A DNA stretch of 64,000 nucleotides from JADJWR01 sp963847675 (GTDB lineage: Bacteria; Pseudomonadota; Gammaproteobacteria; Burkholderiales; Burkholderiaceae_F). The position numbers and the translations under genes were made by a program. Below are positions 1 through 8,893 of this stretch, piece after piece. The notes under the pieces were generated by a model. That model searched no databases, was not told the DNA's origin, and was given only the letters and a program-made list of their open reading frames with translations. The first letter of the stretch is position 1. Every line of letters begins with the position of its first letter. The stretch lies in assembly GCA_963847675.1 (NCBI GenBank), contig CAWKAP010000002.1, positions 248,001 to 312,000 on the forward strand. The letters run 5' to 3'.

Positions 1-900
1 GGCGTCGAGGGTGACGAAGACCTGGTTGCGCTTGCGGCGCAGCGCGATGTTGTGCGCCGGCAGCCGCGTCTTCACCAGTTCCGCCTCGCGCAGCAGCGCG
101 CCGGTCTCGCCGGCCGTCTGCTCCCACTCGATGCGCCGCACCTCCTGCGACAGCCGCAGGTCAACGCCGGAAGCGTGGTCGTTCGAGAAATGGTTCAGCA
201 CGCGCGCCTTCAGGTCGACGCTCTTGCCGATGTAGATCGGATGCGCATTGGCGCCGTAGAAGCAGTACACGCCGGGCGCATGCGGGATCGCGTCGAGGCT
301 CTCCGGCGGCAGCGCCGGCGGCGTGCTCGGCCGCGCCAGCAGCCGGTCGACCGCGGCCTCCAGTTCGGCCTGGCCGTGCCGGTCGCGCAGCCGCTGCACA
401 AGCCGCCAGAGGACACGTGCGTCGCCGAGCGCGCGGTGGCGCTGCTCGCCGTCGAGCCCGAAGCGTTCGACGATCGCGTCGAGCGAATGCGGGCTGCGGT
501 CCGGATACAGGTGCCGCGACAGCCGCACCGTGCACAACGTGGACGCACGCCAGTCGTAGCCCGCGCGGGCGAATTCCGCCTTCAGGAAGCCGTAGTCGAA
601 GCGCGCGTTGTGGGCGACGAAGACCGCGTCGGCGAGCCGGTCGTAGAGCGCGTCGGCCAGGTCGGCGAAGCGCGGCGCGGCGCGCACCATCTCGTTGCTG
701 ATGCCGGTGAGCCACTGGATCTCGGGCGGGATCGGCACGCCGGGGTTGACCAGCGACGACCATTCGGTGACCCGCTGCGCGTCGCCATCGGTCTCGACGG
801 TGACCACGCCGACCTCCGTGATCCGCTCGCGGGCGGGCGAGGAACCGGTCGTCTCGACATCGACGAAGACCCAGCGGCGGTCGGCGAAGGCTCCGAACAT
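1..900 (-). CDS. DnaQ-like 3'-5' exonuclease with C-terminal GIY-YIG nuclease domain (partial)
   Basis: Translating the minus strand from the ATG at 900 gives 300 residues without a stop, and the gene runs off the left edge. The N-terminus (MFGAFADRRWVFVDVETTG) carries the exonuclease ExoI motif DVETTG. It is followed by NPGVPIPPEIQWLTGI, AHNARFDYGFL (ExoII) and HRALGDARVLW (ExoIII), the DEDDh layout of the DNA polymerase III epsilon family. From about residue 210 comes a GIY-YIG domain (PGVYCFYGANAHPIYIGKS), as in UvrC and Cho. Family members with this fusion are usually 450–550 residues, so roughly a third is missing. Known relatives are thought to act in DNA repair; the exact role is inferred. 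It diverges from the glutamate dehydrogenase gene across 94 bp. Confidence 0.85.
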   Translation of the reverse strand, partial: MFGAFADRRWVFVDVETTGSSPARERITEVGVVTVETDGDAQRVTEWSSLVNPGVPIPPEIQWLTGISNEMVRAAPRFADLADALYDRLADAVFVAHNARFDYGFLKAEFARAGYDWRASTLCTVRLSRHLYPDRSPHSLDAIVERFGLDGEQRHRALGDARVLWRLVQRLRDRHGQAELEAAVDRLLARPSTPPALPPESLDAIPHAPGVYCFYGANAHPIYIGKSVDLKARVLNHFSNDHASGVDLRLSQEVRRIEWEQTAGETGALLREAELVKTRLPAHNIALRRKRNQVFVTLDA

Positions 901-994
901 GCATCAAGTCTAGGGCCGGCTTCAGTCGTGGCGCCGTGACCACCCACAACCTACGGTGCATACTTGACCGACCCGAAGAACAAGGGAGTCGCGG

Positions 995-3900
995 ATGAAC
1001 AAACCGGCCACCTCAGCGTACGAGGAGCGGCTCGAAGCCGCCATCGAACATGCGAAGCAGAAGGTCGCACCCGCCGAGCGCGCGCTGATCGAGGTCTTCC
1101 TGCGGGAGTATTACCGCCCGGTCGATCCCGAAGACCTGGCGACACGCAGCGCCGACGACCTCGCCGGCGCGGCCCTGTCGCACTGGGAACTGGGCCGCGT
1201 CCGCACGCCCGGCGTGCCGCGCGTGCGGGTGTTCAGCCCGAGCGCAGGCGAACACGGCTGGGCCGTGCGGCACACGGTGATCGAGGTCGTCAACGACGAC
1301 ATGCCGTTCCTGGTCGATTCGGCGACGATGGAAGCCAACCGGCTGGGACTGACGCTGCACCTGCGCACGCACCCCGTATACGCGGTCGAGCGCGACGCGG
1401 CCGGCGTGCTGACCGGACTGTGGGCGCGCAGCGACCGACCCCAGGCCGCGCGCGAATCCTGGATGCATATCGAGGTCGACCGGCTGGTCGACGAGGAAAG
1501 CCGGGCGCGGCTGGCCGCGGGCATCGAACGCGTGCTCGGCGACGTCCGCGCGGTCACCGAGGACTGGAAGAAGATGCTGGCGCGGCTGATCGACGTCGTC
1601 GGCGAACTGGACGCACGGGTGCCGGAGGCGGCGCACGGGGAACTGGGCGAGACCCGGGCCTTCGTCGAATGGCTGGCCGCCGGGAACTTCCTGCTGCTCG
1701 GCTACCGCTGCCACGACCTGGTGGTCGAAGACGGCGAGGATGCGCTGAGGCTGGTGACCGGCAGCGGCCTCGGCGTATTGCGCGAGACCGGCGACGAAGG
1801 GCTGTCGGGCAGCTTCGCGGTGCTCCCGAAGCAGGCGCGCGCGCTGGCGCACGACCCGACGCCGCTGGTCATCCTGACCAAGGCCAACGCGCGCGCCACG
1901 GTGCACCGCCCGGGCTACGTCGACTACATCGGCATCAAGCGCTTCTCGTCCGAGGGCAAGGTGATCGGCGAGCATCGCTTCCTGGGCCTGCTGACCTCGA
2001 CCGCGTACAGCGCGCGGGTGATCGACATCCCGTTGCTGCGCGGCAAGGTCGCGGCCGTGATCACGCGAGCGGGACTGGCGCCGGACAGCCACCTCGGCAA
2101 GGCGCTGGTACAGATCCTCGAGAACTACCCGCGCGACGAGCTGTTCCAGACCCCTACCGACGAGCTGTACGACACGGCGATCGGCATCCTGAGGCTCGGC
2201 GAACGGCAGCGGCTGCGGCTGTTCATCCGCCGCGATCCGTTCGAGCGCTTCGTCACCTGCCTCGTCTACGTGCCGCGCGACAAGTACGGCACCGACCTGC
2301 GGATCAAGATCCAGGACATCCTGATGACCGCGTTCGCCGGCACGGGCAACGAGTTCGACGTGCTGCTCACCGACGACATCCTGGCCCGCATCCTCTTCAC
2401 CGTGCGCACGACGCCGGGCCAGGTGCCGGCCGTCGACCGACACGAGCTGGAGGAAGCGCTCGCCACCGCGGCGCGGCGCTGGGAAGACGAACTCGCCGCG
2501 GCGCTGGTCGATGCCGAGGGCGAGGGACCAGGCACGCTGCTGTACAAGCGCTGGCAGCGTGCCTTCGCCAGCGGCTATCGCGAGCACACGGCGCCGCGCG
2601 CGGCAGTGGCCGACATCCGCAAGCTCGAGTCGCTGGCGCGCGGCCGGACCGACGTCAAGCTGTACCGGCCCCTGGGCGCCCCCCCGGGGACGCTCGGCTT
2701 CAAGGTCTACCGGGCCGGCGAACCGGTGGCGCTGTCGGACAGCCTGCCGATGCTCGAGCGGATGGGCGTGCGCGTGCTGACCGAGCATCCCGCGCAGGCG
2801 CAGCCGGCCGACGCCGGGCCGATGTGGATCCACGACTTCGAACTGCTGGCGCTGTCGACCGACGAGGTCGAGGTCGACGCCGTCAAGCCGCTCTTCGAGG
2901 ACGCCTTTCTGCGCATCCTCGACGGCGGCATCGAGAACGACGAGTTCAACCGCCTGGTGCTGCGCGCCGGACTCTCCGCCGACGAGGTGCTGGTGCTGCG
3001 CGCCTACGCCAAGTACCTGCGGCAGATCGGCTTCGCGCTGACCCCGGCCTTCATCGAGGGCACGTTCAACATCCATCCCCGTATCGCCCGGCTGCTCGTG
3101 CAGCTGTTTCGCCGTCGCTTCGAGCCGGATGGCGACCGCACGCCGGCCAGCCGCGACGCCGAATGCAGCGCCGTGGCGGCACAGATCGTGCAGGCGCTGG
3201 AGGGCGTGGAGAACCTCAACGAGGACCGCGTGCTGCGCCAGTACCTGGCGCTGATCCAGGCCACGACGCGCACCAACTTCTGGCGCACGAACGACAAGGG
3301 CGAGCGGCGCAGCTTCCTGTCGTTGAAGTTCGACCCCGCCAAGGTGCCGGGGTTGCCCGAACCGAAGCCGATGTTCGAGATCTTCGTCTACTCGGCGCGC
3401 TTCGAAGGCGTGCATCTGCGCGGCGGCAAAGTGGCGCGCGGGGGGCTGCGCTGGTCCGACCGCCACGAAGACTTCCGCACCGAAGTGCTGGGTCTGGTCA
3501 AGGCGCAGATGGTCAAGAACACGGTGATCGTGCCGGTCGGATCGAAGGGCGGCTTCGTGCTGAAGAAGGCGCCGCCGGCCACCGATCGCGAGGCCTACCT
3601 TGCCGAAGGCGTCGCCTGCTACAAGGACTACCTGCGCGGACTGCTCGATCTCACCGACAACCTGGTGGCAGGCAAGGTGGTGCCGCCGCCCCAGTTGGTG
3701 CGCCACGACCCCGACGATCCGTATCTGGTGGTCGCCGCCGACAAGGGCACGGCGACCTTCTCCGACCACGCCAACGCGGTCAGCGCCGAGTACGGTCACT
3801 GGCTCGGCGACGCGTTCGCCTCCGGCGGCAGCGCCGGCTACGACCACAAGGGCATGGGAATCACGGCGCGCGGCGCGTGGGAAAGCGTCAAGCGCCACTT

Positions 3901-5833
3901 CCGCGAGATGGGCGTCGACACGCAGACGACCGATTTCACCTGCGTGGGCATCGGCGACATGTCGGGCGACGTGTTCGGCAACGGCATGCTGCTGTCCAAG
4001 CACATCAGGCTGGTGGCCGCGTTCGACCACCGGCACATCTTCATCGATCCGGATCCAGACACCGCCAGGAGCTGGGACGAACGCAAGCGGATCTTCGATC
4101 TGCCGCGCTCCTCATGGGCCGACTACGACGCCGCGCTCATCTCCGAGGGCGGCGGGATCTGGCCGCGCTCGGCGAAATCGATCCCGGTTTCGCCACAGGC
4201 CGCGCTCGTCCTCGGCATCGAGGCCGGAACGCTCACGCCGCAGGAACTCATCAGCGCGATCCTCAAGGCGCCGGTGGACCTCCTTTACAACGGCGGCATC
4301 GGCACCTACGTGAAGAGCGCGACGGAATCGCATGCCGACGTCGGCGACCGCGCCAACGACGCCATCCGCGTCAACGGCCGCCAGCTCCGCTGCAAGGTGG
4401 TCGCCGAGGGCGGCAATCTCGGCTGCACGCAGCTCGGCCGGATCGAATATGCACTGCAGGGCTGCGGCGGCATCGGTGGCCACATCTACAACGACGCGAT
4501 CGACAACTCGGCCGGCGTCGACACGTCGGACCACGAAGTCAACATCAAGATCCTGCTCGGACTGGTGATCGCCGAGGGCGAGCTGACCGAGAAGCAGCGC
4601 AACAAGCTGCTGGCGCAGATGACCGACGAGGTCGGCGCGCTGGTGCTGCGCGACAACTACTTCCAGACCCAGGCGCTGGGACTGACGAAGCGGCTGGCGC
4701 GGCCGCTGCTCGAACAGCAGGCGCGCTTCATGCGCTTCCTCGAGAAGGCCGGCCGGCTGAACCGGGCGCTGGAGTTCCTGCCCGACGACGCGACGATCGC
4801 CGAGCGGCGCGAGCAGGCGATCGGGCTGACCACGCCCGAGAGCGCGGTCCTGCTCGCCTATTGCAAGCTGTGGCTGTTCGACGAGCTGCTTGCATCCGAC
4901 CTGCCCGAGGACCCGTGGGTGGCCACCGCGCTGGCACGTTATTTCCCGACGCTGCTGCGCGAGCGCTATGCCGCCTACATGGATCGTCATCCGCTGAAGC
5001 GCGAAATCGTCTCCACCCACGTGCTCAACAGCATGGTCAACCGCGTCGGCGCAACGTTCGTGCACCGGCTGTCGGAGAACACGGGTGCGCCGCCGGCACA
5101 GGTGGTTCGCGCCTACCTGCTGGCGCGCGAAAGCTTCGCCAACAGCGTGACGCAGAAGGCGATCGAGGCGCTCGACTGCAAGGTGCCCGACGAGGTGCAG
5201 GCCGAGATGCTGATCGAACTCGCGCGGCTCACCGAGCGCGCAACGACCTGGTTCCTGCGTTCGCGCCGGCTCACGGATCCGATGGCGGAAACGATCGCGC
5301 GACTGCGGCCGGCGGCCGACGGACTGCTCGCCTTCCTCGCCGCCGAGCCGGGGACGCCGCGACAGCGGCACGAGCAGCACGAGCGGTGGCTCGATGCGGG
5401 CGTACCGGCCGACCTCGCGGCGCGGATCGCATCAGCCGAGGCGCAGTTCGCCGCACTGGACGTCGCCGAGATCTCCGAGCAGTCCCAGCGCAGCCTCGAC
5501 GAGGTTGCCGGGGCGTACTTCGCGCTCGGCGACACGCTCGGGCTGGACCGGCTGCGTGCGCAGATCGTGCAGTTGCACGCCGACGGTTACTGGCAGGCAC
5601 GCGCCAAGAATGCGCTCGGCGACGACCTCGCCGACCTGCAGCGCGAGTTTGCCGCGCAGGCAGTCCGGCTGCACGCCGGCGGCGACCCGAAAGCGGCGGT
5701 GGCCGCCTGGGAACAGGCCAACGCGCACGCGCTGACGCGCGCGCGGCGGCTGATCGAGGAACTCTCGCAGGTACGCAGCATGGACCTCGCAACCGCATCG
5801 GTAGCGCTGCGGGAACTGCGCAATCTCGCCTGA
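995..5833 (+). CDS. gdhB: NAD-specific glutamate dehydrogenase, 180 kDa class
   Basis: A 1612-residue protein matching the large (about 1600 residue) NAD-dependent glutamate dehydrogenases, which deaminate L-glutamate to 2-oxoglutarate in glutamate and arginine catabolism. The long N-terminal regulatory part precedes a catalytic core with GGLRWSDRHEDFRTEVLGL near residue 817, VPVGSKGGFVLKKAP near 845 and GDMSGDVFGNGM near 985. The dinucleotide-binding part has VVAEGGNLGCTQLGRIEYA near residue 1135. The ATG at 995 follows an AAGGGAG ribosome-binding site. The reading frame is intact. It stands alone, and a 12-bp perfect hairpin lies 27 bp past its stop. Confidence 0.97.
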   Translation: MNKPATSAYEERLEAAIEHAKQKVAPAERALIEVFLREYYRPVDPEDLATRSADDLAGAALSHWELGRVRTPGVPRVRVFSPSAGEHGWAVRHTVIEVVNDDMPFLVDSATMEANRLGLTLHLRTHPVYAVERDAAGVLTGLWARSDRPQAARESWMHIEVDRLVDEESRARLAAGIERVLGDVRAVTEDWKKMLARLIDVVGELDARVPEAAHGELGETRAFVEWLAAGNFLLLGYRCHDLVVEDGEDALRLVTGSGLGVLRETGDEGLSGSFAVLPKQARALAHDPTPLVILTKANARATVHRPGYVDYIGIKRFSSEGKVIGEHRFLGLLTSTAYSARVIDIPLLRGKVAAVITRAGLAPDSHLGKALVQILENYPRDELFQTPTDELYDTAIGILRLGERQRLRLFIRRDPFERFVTCLVYVPRDKYGTDLRIKIQDILMTAFAGTGNEFDVLLTDDILARILFTVRTTPGQVPAVDRHELEEALATAARRWEDELAAALVDAEGEGPGTLLYKRWQRAFASGYREHTAPRAAVADIRKLESLARGRTDVKLYRPLGAPPGTLGFKVYRAGEPVALSDSLPMLERMGVRVLTEHPAQAQPADAGPMWIHDFELLALSTDEVEVDAVKPLFEDAFLRILDGGIENDEFNRLVLRAGLSADEVLVLRAYAKYLRQIGFALTPAFIEGTFNIHPRIARLLVQLFRRRFEPDGDRTPASRDAECSAVAAQIVQALEGVENLNEDRVLRQYLALIQATTRTNFWRTNDKGERRSFLSLKFDPAKVPGLPEPKPMFEIFVYSARFEGVHLRGGKVARGGLRWSDRHEDFRTEVLGLVKAQMVKNTVIVPVGSKGGFVLKKAPPATDREAYLAEGVACYKDYLRGLLDLTDNLVAGKVVPPPQLVRHDPDDPYLVVAADKGTATFSDHANAVSAEYGHWLGDAFASGGSAGYDHKGMGITARGAWESVKRHFREMGVDTQTTDFTCVGIGDMSGDVFGNGMLLSKHIRLVAAFDHRHIFIDPDPDTARSWDERKRIFDLPRSSWADYDAALISEGGGIWPRSAKSIPVSPQAALVLGIEAGTLTPQELISAILKAPVDLLYNGGIGTYVKSATESHADVGDRANDAIRVNGRQLRCKVVAEGGNLGCTQLGRIEYALQGCGGIGGHIYNDAIDNSAGVDTSDHEVNIKILLGLVIAEGELTEKQRNKLLAQMTDEVGALVLRDNYFQTQALGLTKRLARPLLEQQARFMRFLEKAGRLNRALEFLPDDATIAERREQAIGLTTPESAVLLAYCKLWLFDELLASDLPEDPWVATALARYFPTLLRERYAAYMDRHPLKREIVSTHVLNSMVNRVGATFVHRLSENTGAPPAQVVRAYLLARESFANSVTQKAIEALDCKVPDEVQAEMLIELARLTERATTWFLRSRRLTDPMAETIARLRPAADGLLAFLAAEPGTPRQRHEQHERWLDAGVPADLAARIASAEAQFAALDVAEISEQSQRSLDEVAGAYFALGDTLGLDRLRAQIVQLHADGYWQARAKNALGDDLADLQREFAAQAVRLHAGGDPKAAVAAWEQANAHALTRARRLIEELSQVRSMDLATASVALRELRNLA

Positions 5834-5860
5834 GGCTGAATCAGTAGTGGGTCGCCGCAC

Positions 5861-5893
5861 GGCGTTGCCGCGCGTGGGATACGCGGCAACGCC
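5861..5893 (+). terminator. hairpin after the glutamate dehydrogenase gene
   Basis: A perfect 12-bp inverted repeat (5861–5872 with 5882–5893, 9-base loop, arms GGCGTTGCCGCG and its complement) lies 27 bp past the stop codon. There is no strong T-run after it, only a short CTTTACC, so it may be a weak or Rho-assisted terminator. Confidence 0.5.
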
Positions 5894-6077
5894 ATGTCAC
5901 ACCTTTACCGCATACGCAGGAACCGGCTGGTCAGGCAACGGCCTGCAGCGGCCGCCCCCAGAGCAGGCTCGGAATGACGGACGACAAATTCCGCGCCGCC
6001 CCTTGGGCAGCGCGGAACTCACGCAGCGATCACCGGCGTGCCGGACGAGAGATTTTCTCCGGCCGCCCTCTCAGGTC

Positions 6078-6518
6078 TTACTTCTTGACCTGAACGTACA
6101 TGCCCTTGCCTTCATCCCAGCGATGCGTCTTCAGGAAGGCTGCGCAGTCTTTCTGCACATCGGCGCGGGTCTGCTCACAGCTCATCGGCTCTCCGCCGAT
6201 GTCGCGCGGCTTGCCGGGAATCGGTTCCCACATCGACTTCCCGTCGTTCCAGCGATTGGACGCCAGGAACTTGTTCCGCTCTGCGATGACCTCTTCCCGC
6301 GTCTTCACGCCTTCCGGCGGACGAACGCCCGACTTCAGCACGTAGGTGCCCGCTCCCTCACTCCAGACATGGGTCTTCAGGAACTGGACACATTCGCCCC
6401 TGACCTCGGCACGCGTTTTCGCGCAAGCGAGCTCTTCAGGCGTCTGGGCGAAGGCCGTGCCGCCCACAAGGGCGACGCACACGCCCAGCGATGCGACGAG
6501 TGGAAGGCTGTTTTTCAT
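6078..6518 (-). CDS. secreted protein of three short repeats, function unknown
   Basis: 146 residues with a clear Sec signal peptide (MKNSLPLVASLGVCVALVGG, likely cut after TAFA). The mature part holds three related units of about 40 residues, each reading roughly T-R-x-[ED]-V-x-x-[ED]-x-x-x-FL-x-[ST]-x-x-W-x-[ED]-G. Examples are TRAEVRGECVQFLKTHVW, TREEVIAERNKFLASNRW and TRADVQKDCAAFLKTHRW. Units 1 and 3 share a cysteine in the helix plus one just before it, which suggests disulfide bonds in the periplasm; unit 2 lacks them. The TRAxV pattern recalls DUF4148-type small exported proteins of Burkholderiales, but this assignment is tentative. A strong GGAGG ribosome-binding site precedes the ATG. 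No operon partner. Confidence 0.8.
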   Translation of the reverse strand: MKNSLPLVASLGVCVALVGGTAFAQTPEELACAKTRAEVRGECVQFLKTHVWSEGAGTYVLKSGVRPPEGVKTREEVIAERNKFLASNRWNDGKSMWEPIPGKPRDIGGEPMSCEQTRADVQKDCAAFLKTHRWDEGKGMYVQVKK

Positions 6519-6923
6519 AAAGCGACCTCCATCGGTTGATGACGCCGAGGCGGCTGCAACGCTGAGAAAGCCGGGTTGATTTCCGCTCCGCGTTTACTTG
6601 CCCACCTCAGCGATTTCACGATAGTCCGCCCCACCCCACGGGGTTTGCGCTTTCGCAAGTTTGGCCTTCGCACGTCATTGATCTGTCGCAGTGTTGAGGC
6701 GCGCAACCCGCTGCCGAGGGCAGAGGGCCCGCCTCGATCATCGGCGGCATCACAAGAATCCGTCACCCGTCCTCGACCGCCGCCGTGCTGTGCAGCCGCA
6801 GGTGCACCACCGCGACTCCCCTTCCCTTGCGCAGCCCGGCCCGGGACACCGGCAATCGCGAGCGGCGCCCGCTGACCGGCATCCAGCCGGCGCATAATCG
6901 CGCCCGCTCCGGCGCCGATCCAG
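6519..6923. other. 405-bp intergenic region between two divergent genes
   Basis: Separates the minus-strand secreted repeat protein from the plus-strand trkH. It must hold the promoters of both, but no convincing -35/-10 pair could be picked. Short open frames here have no ribosome-binding site or recognisable protein character. Nothing else was identified. Confidence 0.5.
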
Positions 6924-8393
6924 ATGCCTGCCCTCGCGCACTCGCTGTTCCCGATCGTCAACATCCTCGGCGCCGCCATCGCCATCTTCGCGGCGACGAT
7001 GCTCGCGCCCCTGGCGGTGGCGTTCTTCAATCACGAAGAAGTGGTCATCGCCTACGACACCGCTTTCCTCGTCACCCTGGTCAGCGGGGCGTCACTGTGG
7101 CTGATCACGCGGCGCTTCAAGCGCGAACTGCTGCCGCGCGACGGCTTCCTGCTGGTCGGCCTGATCTGGACCGTGCTGCCCGCCTTCGCCACGCTGCCGC
7201 TGCTGCTGCATCTTCCGTCGCTGTCGTTTACCGACGCGTACTTCGAGGCCGTGTCCGGCATGACGACCACCGGCGCGACCACGCTGTCGGGACTGGACGA
7301 GCTGCCCGCGTCGATCAATTTCTGGCGCTGCCTGCTGCAGTGGATGGGCGGCATGGGCATCCTGGTGCTCATGGTCGCGATTCTTCCGCTACTTGGCGTC
7401 GGCGGCACGCAGCTGTTCCGCGCCGAGAGCGCCGGTCCCATCAAGGACACCAAGCTGACCCCCCGCATCACCGATACCGCCATCGGACTGTGGAGCGTTT
7501 ACGGCGCGATTTCGCTGGCCTGCTTCCTGGCCTACTGGGCCGGCGGCATGACGGCGCTGGACGCCGTGATGCACATGTTCACGACGATGAGCCTCGGCGG
7601 GATGTCGTCCCACGACACGAGCTTCGCGTTCTTCAACTCGCCGCTGCTCGAGTGGGTGTGCGTCTTCTTCATGCTGCTGGCGAGCATCAACTTCGCGGTG
7701 TACTTCCTGGTGGTTCGCAAGCGCAGCCTCGGCGTGCTGCTGACCGACATCGAGGCACGCGGCACACTGGTCGTGATGACGGGCGGCGTGTTGCTGGTCG
7801 CCGTCTACCTGCTCTGGCAGGGCGTCTACACGGACCCGCTGGAAGCGCTGCGCAATTCGGCATTCAACGTGGTGTCGATCGCCTCGACCACCGGCTATGC
7901 GAGCGTCGACTTCAATCAGTGGCCGAGCTTCGCGCCCTGGTTCATGCTGATGCTGTCGGGTGTGGCCACCAGCGCCGGCTCGACCGGCGCCGGCATCAAG
8001 ATGATCCGCTTCATCGTGCTCGTGAAGCAGGCGCGGCGCGAGATGCTGCGCGCGCTGCATCCCTCGGTGATCAGCCCGGTGCGCCTGCGCGACACCGTGG
8101 TCGAGAACAACGTGATCTTCGCGGTGCTCGCCTTCATGCTGATGTACGGCACCACGGTGATCGCGCTGACGTTCCTGCTCACCGTGTCCGGGCTCGACGT
8201 GCTCACCGCGTTCTCGGCGGTGGTCGCCAGCGTCAACAACACCGGCCCGGGTCTGAACCAGGTCGGGCCGGCGACGACCTATGCGGTGCTGAACGACTTC
8301 GAGACCTGGGTCTGTGCGATCGCCATGCTGCTCGGCCGGCTCGAGATGATGTCGGTCTTCGTGCTGTTCACGCCGGCGTTCTGGCGCAAGTAG
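6924..8393 (+). CDS. trkH: Trk-type potassium uptake protein TrkH (first copy)
   Basis: 489-residue polytopic membrane protein of the TrkH/KtrB family, the channel-like subunit that imports K+ together with the cytosolic TrkA protein. Four pore-loop regions with the filter glycines are visible: GMTTTGAT, TTMSLGGMSSHD, ASTTGYASVD and NNTGPGLNQVG. The C-terminus ends VLFTPAFWRK, the same length and ending style as the second copy at 42655. There is no Shine-Dalgarno sequence before the ATG. It stands apart from trkA (36114), unlike the second copy, and converges on the PnbB-like gene. Confidence 0.95.
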   Translation: MPALAHSLFPIVNILGAAIAIFAATMLAPLAVAFFNHEEVVIAYDTAFLVTLVSGASLWLITRRFKRELLPRDGFLLVGLIWTVLPAFATLPLLLHLPSLSFTDAYFEAVSGMTTTGATTLSGLDELPASINFWRCLLQWMGGMGILVLMVAILPLLGVGGTQLFRAESAGPIKDTKLTPRITDTAIGLWSVYGAISLACFLAYWAGGMTALDAVMHMFTTMSLGGMSSHDTSFAFFNSPLLEWVCVFFMLLASINFAVYFLVVRKRSLGVLLTDIEARGTLVVMTGGVLLVAVYLLWQGVYTDPLEALRNSAFNVVSIASTTGYASVDFNQWPSFAPWFMLMLSGVATSAGSTGAGIKMIRFIVLVKQARREMLRALHPSVISPVRLRDTVVENNVIFAVLAFMLMYGTTVIALTFLLTVSGLDVLTAFSAVVASVNNTGPGLNQVGPATTYAVLNDFETWVCAIAMLLGRLEMMSVFVLFTPAFWRK

Positions 8394-8405
8394 CCGACGC
8401 CGCGG

Positions 8406-8876
8406 TCAGCCGGCTGCGGTGAATTCGATGCGGCCTTCGGGCAGCATGTAGAGAACCAGCGCGCGGCCGGCGGTGACGGTCGGATGATGTGCCGAACCGG
8501 GCGGGTAGACCTTCCAGCCCGCACCCTTGCCGTCGAAGCAGGCGCTCGGCGTCACCGGCATCACCATGCAGATCTCGCCGTTCGGGTGGCGATGGTGCGG
8601 TCCGACGATGTCGGTAAGGTCGACGACGTCGACGCTCAGGTTCGATGTCTCCGGCCCCGGTTCGATGACGCGGCCGAAGCGGCGCCCGGCGCCGCCTTGC
8701 GCGCACATCCAGCCGGCGGCGATCGCCTCGTGGCAGGCGGCCTCGATGCCTTTGAACTCGCCGCCGTCCGGCGGAAACCTGCGCTCGAGTTCCTCACCGA
8801 GCTCCGGCGTCAGCACCCGACCGGCAATGGCGTCGGCGACCGGACGGATCAGGTCTCGAAACTGGTCCACATTCAT
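8406..8876 (-). CDS. PnbB/DUF4863 family protein (4-hydroxylaminobenzoate lyase-like)
   Basis: 156 residues from the ATG at 8876, chosen because GGAGGGG lies just upstream; an ATG at 8894 would add six residues. The C-terminal half is cupin-like with the metal-binding cluster GPHHRHPNGEICMVMP, then GWKVYPPGSAHHPTV. The overall sequence fits the DUF4863 family, whose studied member PnbB converts 4-hydroxylaminobenzoate to protocatechuate in nitrobenzoate degradation. No nitrobenzoate reductase lies nearby, so the substrate here is unknown. It follows copA in the same direction with a 17-bp gap, so co-transcription is possible but not functionally obvious. Confidence 0.75.
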   Translation of the reverse strand: MNVDQFRDLIRPVADAIAGRVLTPELGEELERRFPPDGGEFKGIEAACHEAIAAGWMCAQGGAGRRFGRVIEPGPETSNLSVDVVDLTDIVGPHHRHPNGEICMVMPVTPSACFDGKGAGWKVYPPGSAHHPTVTAGRALVLYMLPEGRIEFTAAG

Positions 8877-8893
8877 CTTCCCCTCCACTCGCA

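Noticed and set aside
1013..4036. 1007-residue open frame antisense to glutamate dehydrogenase
   Set aside because: Arg/His/Gln-rich shadow of a GC-rich gene; no domain, no ribosome-binding site, and the sense frame is a clear enzyme.
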